Below, piece after piece: positions 60,735-64,000 of a DNA stretch of 64,000 nt. Both the position numbers and the translations under genes were made by a program. The stretch's first letter is position 1; each line of letters opens with the position of its first letter. The notes beneath the pieces were generated by a model. That model made no database searches and was not told the origin of the DNA. It saw nothing but the letters and a program-made list of their open reading frames with translations. The stretch is from Clavibacter michiganensis (lineage in GTDB: Bacteria > Actinomycetota > Actinomycetes > Actinomycetales > Microbacteriaceae): positions 806,001-870,000 of the forward strand of contig NZ_CP080437.1 in NCBI RefSeq assembly GCF_021216655.1, written 5' to 3'.

Positions 60735-63281
60735 CTACGTCTCGAGCGGAGCCGAGCCGTCCTCGGCGGACGGCTCGACGATGCCCGCGGCGGCGCCGGA
60801 CGCGGCGTCCGGCGCATCGGCCGGGGTGACCGCCTGGCCGACGCTCCCGATGGCCTTCTCGAGCGGGATGCCCGATCCGTCGCGCTTCATGCCCGTGGGC
60901 GGCAGCTGCCTGACCTCGCCGGCCGACCCGACCGCGAGGGCGGGCCCGGGGCCGACCCAGGCGAGGGCGAGGTGGTCCTCGCCCTTGAGGTAGGCGTGCG
61001 CGCGCACCCCTCCCGTGGCACGGCCCTTGCGCGGGAAGTCGCCGAACGCGGACACCTTGGCGCGCCCGGGATCCACGCCCGCGATGGTGGCGGACGACGC
61101 CGAGATCGTGACGACCTCGGCGCCCTCGGGCGCGACGGAGGAGAAGAACAGCACGCGCGCGCCGGCGCCGAGGTTGACGCCGGCGACGCCGCCCGCCTGG
61201 ATCCCCTGGGGTCGCACGGACACCGCGGGGAAGTGCAGCAGCTGCGCCTCGCTGGTGACGAAGACGAGCTCGTCCGTCTCCGCGCCCTGCCGCGCGCCGA
61301 CGACCTCGTCGCCCTTCTTCAGCGCGATGACCTCGAACTCGGGCTTCGCGGGCAGGGCCGACGGGGCGATGCGCTTGACGACGCCCTGGCGCGTGCCGAG
61401 CGCGATGGCCTCGTCCGTGCCGAGCGCCACGAGCGCGACGACGCGCTCCTTCCTGTCGGCGAGACCCAGGTAGTCGCGGATCCGGACGCCGGCGCCCAGC
61501 TGCACGCTCGCGACCGGGACGACGGGGAGGTCGACGGGCGTCATCGTGATGAGCCGGCCGGTGTTCGTGATCGCGCCGATGCGCGTGCGGCTCGTGGTCT
61601 CGATGGCCGTGAGGACGGCGTCGTGGGAACTGCGGCGGACCGTCTGCAGGGGCGTGCCCGGCGCGTCCGTCGGCAGGTCGACGCGCACGGCGCGACCCGT
61701 CGTCGACAGGAGCACCCGGCAGGGCACGTCCGCGATCTCGAGCACGGGCGCGGCCCGGCGGCTCGACGCCCCGGCGACGCTCGGCGCGGCCTCGGTGAGC
61801 AGGGTGCGGCGCGGCGTGCCGAAGCGGTCGGCGACCTCCTGCAGCTCGGTCGAGACGAGGGCCCGGAGCCGGCGGGGATCGGCGAGGATCGCCTCGAGCT
61901 CGGCGATCTCGGCCTGCAGCCTGTCCCGCTCCTCCTCGAGCTCGATGCGGCTGAACCGCGTGAGCCGGCGGAGGCGGAGCTCCAGGATGTAGTCGGCCTG
62001 CAGCGTCGAGAGGTCGAAGACGTCCATGAGGCGGGCGCGCGCCTGCTCGGTATCGTCGCTGCCGCGGATGACCTGGATCACCTCGTCGATGTCGAGGATC
62101 GCGATCAACAGCCCGAGCACGAGGTGCAGCCGCTCCTGCCGGCGGGCGAGCCGGTAGCGCGTGCGGCGCGTGACCACCTCGAGCCGGTGCGCCACGTAGA
62201 CCTGCAGCAGCTCCTTCAGCCCGAGCGTCTGCGGGCTGCCGTCGACGAGCGCGACGTTGTTGACGCTGAAGCCGTCCTCGAGCGGCGTGTATCGGTACAG
62301 CTGCTCGAGCACCGCCTCGGGGTTGAAGCCCGTCTTGATCTCGATCACGAGCCGCAGCCCGTGCGTCCGGTCCGTGAGGTCGGTGACGTTCGTGATGCCC
62401 GAGAGCTTCTTGTTCTGGACGCCGTCCTTGATCTTCTCGATGACCTTCTCGGGGCCGACGAGGTACGGCAGCTCGGTGACGACGAGCCCCGACTTCCGCG
62501 GCGTGAGGCTCTCGACGGAGACGCGCGCGCGGGTCTTGAAGCTGCCGCGGCCGGTGAGGTACGCGTCCTTGACGCCCGACAGGCCGATGATCGTGCCGCC
62601 CGTGGGGAGATCCGGACCCGGGACGAACGACATGAGGTCGTCGAGCGAGGCGTCCGGGTGGTCGATGAGGTGACGTGCGGCGCCCACGACCTCGATGAGG
62701 TTGTGCGGCACCATGTTCGTCGCCATGCCGACCGCGATGCCGCTCGCGCCGTTGACGAGCAGGTTCGGGAAGGCCGCGGGGAGCACGGCCGGCTGCATGA
62801 ACGCGTTGTCGTAGTTCGGTACGAAGTCGACGACGTCCTCGTCGAGGCCCTCGACCATCGCGAGCGCGGACGCGGCGAGCCGGGCCTCCGTGTAGCGGGG
62901 GGCTGCCGGACCGTCGTCGAGCGATCCGAAGTTGCCGTGCCCGTCGATGAGCGGCACCCGCAGCGTGAACGACTGCGCCATGCGCACCATCGCGTCGTAG
63001 ATGGCGGAGTCGCCGTGGGGGTGGAGCTTGCCCATCACCTCGCCCGTGACGCGGGCCGACTTCACGTGGCCGCGGTCGGGGCGGAGGCCCATCTCGCTCA
63101 TCTGGTACAGGATGCGGCGCTGCACGGGCTTGAGGCCGTCGCGCGCGTCGGGCAGGGCCCGGGAGTAGATGACCGAGTACGCGTACTCGAGGAACGAGTT
63201 CTCCATCTCGGTGGAGACGTCGACGTCCTCGATCCGCTCGGCGGGCTCGTCGGGCGTGGTGTTCGTGGTGGAGGGACTCAT
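60735..63281 (-). CDS. parC: topoisomerase IV subunit A (GyrA-like)
   Basis: An 848-residue DNA breakage-reunion subunit. The quinolone-resistance region [21 protein letters not shown] lies at residues 85-105 and the catalytic Tyr130 in [14 protein letters not shown]-terminal beta-pinwheel has repeated GxxGVKR-like turns ([27 protein letters not shown]). The exact GyrA-box is not obvious, which favours topoisomerase IV. Pairs with parE, to which it is convergent. Confidence 0.92.
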   Translation of the reverse strand: MSPSTTNTTPDEPAERIEDVDVSTEMENSFLEYAYSVIYSRALPDARDGLKPVQRRILYQMSEMGLRPDRGHVKSARVTGEVMGKLHPHGDSAIYDAMVRMAQSFTLRVPLIDGHGNFGSLDDGPAAPRYTEARLAASALAMVEGLDEDVVDFVPNYDNAFMQPAVLPAAFPNLLVNGASGIAVGMATNMVPHNLIEVVGAARHLIDHPDASLDDLMSFVPGPDLPTGGTIIGLSGVKDAYLTGRGSFKTRARVSVESLTPRKSGLVVTELPYLVGPEKVIEKIKDGVQNKKLSGITNVTDLTDRTHGLRLVIEIKTGFNPEAVLEQLYRYTPLEDGFSVNNVALVDGSPQTLGLKELLQVYVAHRLEVVTRRTRYRLARRQERLHLVLGLLIAILDIDEVIQVIRGSDDTEQARARLMDVFDLSTLQADYILELRLRRLTRFSRIELEEERDRLQAEIAELEAILADPRRLRALVSTELQEVADRFGTPRRTLLTEAAPSVAGASSRRAAPVLEIADVPCRVLLSTTGRAVRVDLPTDAPGTPLQTVRRSSHDAVLTAIETTSRTRIGAITNTGRLITMTPVDLPVVPVASVQLGAGVRIRDYLGLADRKERVVALVALGTDEAIALGTRQGVVKRIAPSALPAKPEFEVIALKKGDEVVGARQGAETDELVFVTSEAQLLHFPAVSVRPQGIQAGGVAGVNLGAGARVLFFSSVAPEGAEVVTISASSATIAGVDPGRAKVSAFGDFPRKGRATGGVRAHAYLKGEDHLALAWVGPGPALAVGSAGEVRQLPPTGMKRDGSGIPLEKAIGSVGQAVTPADAPDAASGAAAGIVEPSAEDGSAPLET

Positions 63282-63365
63282 GGACTCTCTGGGTCGGGAT
63301 CGGCGCTGCGTCGATCGGCGTCGTGACGCGGATGCGCGCCGGGCTGCTGTGGCAGACTGGGCCGG

Positions 63366-64000
63366 ATGGCCCCCATGCTACCGGCGCCCGGATCCAGCCG
63401 GATGAGCCTCACCGCGGTCATGCCCGGCTGCCTCGCCGCCCTCGCGGGGGAGGAGTCCGAAGCCGGCCTCCCTGCCGTCGACCGGGCCGTGGTCGTCCTC
63501 GTCGACGGGCTCGGCTCCGCGGCACTCCGAGCCCGGGCCGGGCACGCCCGGCACCTGGTGCAGGGCTGGCGGAAGAAGGACGTCGTCGACGTGGGGTTCC
63601 CGACCACGACCGCCGCCAGCATCACCTCGCTCACCACCGGCGTCCGCGCGGGCGAGCACGGTCTCGTCGGGTACAGCGCGCTCGATCCCGCGCACGACCG
63701 TGTCCTCAAGCTGCTGTCCGGATGGGACACCCGGAGCGTGCCCGAGGAGTGGCAGCCCGTCCCGACCGCGTTCGAGCGCGCGGTCTCCGTGGGCATCCCC
63801 GCCTTCGTGGTCGCATCCGCCCGCTACGCCGGGTCGGGCTTCTCGCGCGCGGCGCTGCGCGGGGCGACCTACGTCGCGGCCGAGTCGATCGCGGACCGCT
63901 TCGCGACCACGCGAGCGCTCATGGACAGGGAGCCGCGCGCGCTCGTCTACCTCTACGTGCCCGAGCTCGACCAGGCCGCCCACTCGCACGGCTGGGAGTC
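63366..64000 (+). CDS. alkaline phosphatase-superfamily phosphodiesterase, 3' end outside window
   Basis: The first ~211 residues of a nucleotide pyrophosphatase/phosphodiesterase-type protein. It has [14 protein letters not shown] (metal Asp), the nucleophile block [17 protein letters not shown] with Thr, GEHGLVGYS, and [18 protein letters not shown] with the second metal site. No signal peptide, so probably cytoplasmic. The ATG lies 7 nt after CAGACT (weak), with no ribosome binding site; an in-frame ATG at 63402 is an alternative. Divergent from parC. Confidence 0.85.
   Translation, partial: MAPMLPAPGSSRMSLTAVMPGCLAALAGEESEAGLPAVDRAVVVLVDGLGSAALRARAGHARHLVQGWRKKDVVDVGFPTTTAASITSLTTGVRAGEHGLVGYSALDPAHDRVLKLLSGWDTRSVPEEWQPVPTAFERAVSVGIPAFVVASARYAGSGFSRAALRGATYVAAESIADRFATTRALMDREPRALVYLYVPELDQAAHSHGWE

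Noticed and set aside
1..64000. Mobile elements, prophage, CRISPR array, defence islands, toxin-antitoxin pairs.
   Set aside because: I looked for transposase, integrase and Cas-like proteins, direct repeats and spacer arrays on both strands and saw none.

Overview
The window is 64 kb of very GC-rich, gene-dense actinobacterial chromosome. Gene content points to Microbacteriaceae, most likely Clavibacter or a close relative. The evidence is a housekeeping sigma factor with an Ala/Lys-rich N-terminus next to topoisomerase IV genes, an aceE-fasR-fabD-fabH-acpP-fabF cluster with a neighbouring DUF3145 gene, the panB-glnA2-glnE-glnA1 neighbourhood, and an exopolysaccharide locus with GDP-fucose, pyruvyl and acetyl functions. 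The genus is inferred from gene content, not from a marker gene. I see no insertion sequence, prophage, CRISPR array or integrase, and no gene-free stretch longer than 300 bases apart from the RNase P RNA region.

Layout. 1-3.6 kb: the end of a glycosyltransferase, a CAU-anticodon tRNA and an OafA-type acyltransferase. 3.7-15.5 kb: an exopolysaccharide cluster resembling colanic-acid loci. It has fcl-gmd on the minus strand, then a tightly overlapping plus-strand run (glycosyltransferases, two acetyltransferases, pyruvyltransferase, polymerase, flippase), and ends with a WcaJ-type priming transferase on the minus strand. 15.6-20.8 kb: small genes, a cold-shock protein, a stand-alone PolA-like polymerase, a PadR regulator and DUF3145. 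20.8-28.5 kb: fatty acid synthesis and pyruvate dehydrogenase E1. 28.8-33 kb: peroxiredoxin, tRNA-Val and a biotin ECF transporter (bioY-bioM-bioN) with a divergent TetR regulator and twin operators. 33-36.4 kb: Nif3-like protein, coiled-coil protein, RNase P RNA and ppgK. 36.4-45.4 kb: panB and the glutamine synthetase/adenylyltransferase genes, then small membrane proteins. 45.6-54.3 kb: a membrane pseudokinase, sucB-lpdA, pepA, PAC2 and an MFS transporter. 54.4-64 kb: sigA, murT-gatD, a small zinc-ribbon protein, parE, parC and the start of a phosphodiesterase.

How the genes work together. The exopolysaccharide locus carries a nearly complete Wzx/Wzy pathway: priming enzyme, GDP-L-fucose synthesis, several transferases, decorating enzymes, flippase and polymerase. 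No Wzz/Wzc-type chain-length protein is in view. The aceE-to-fabF run links acetyl-CoA supply to type II fatty acid synthesis. The nitrogen block has a four-half-site GlnR box in front of glnA1, and glnE encodes the enzyme that modifies it.

Most interesting points. (1) The gatD gene next to murT encodes Gly at both positions where GatD has its catalytic Cys94 and His189, and MurT has no cysteine and so no zinc ribbon. In a family whose group B peptidoglycan carries an amino acid rather than ammonia on the D-Glu alpha-carboxyl, this pair may be a repurposed ligase. (2) At least twelve genes start 6-8 nt after a TAnnnT -10 box, which suggests widespread leaderless transcripts; the RNase P RNA has the same spacing. 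(3) Clear operators lie in front of the biotin genes, glnA1 and padR, and a hairpin touches the ribosome binding site of the WcaJ-type gene.
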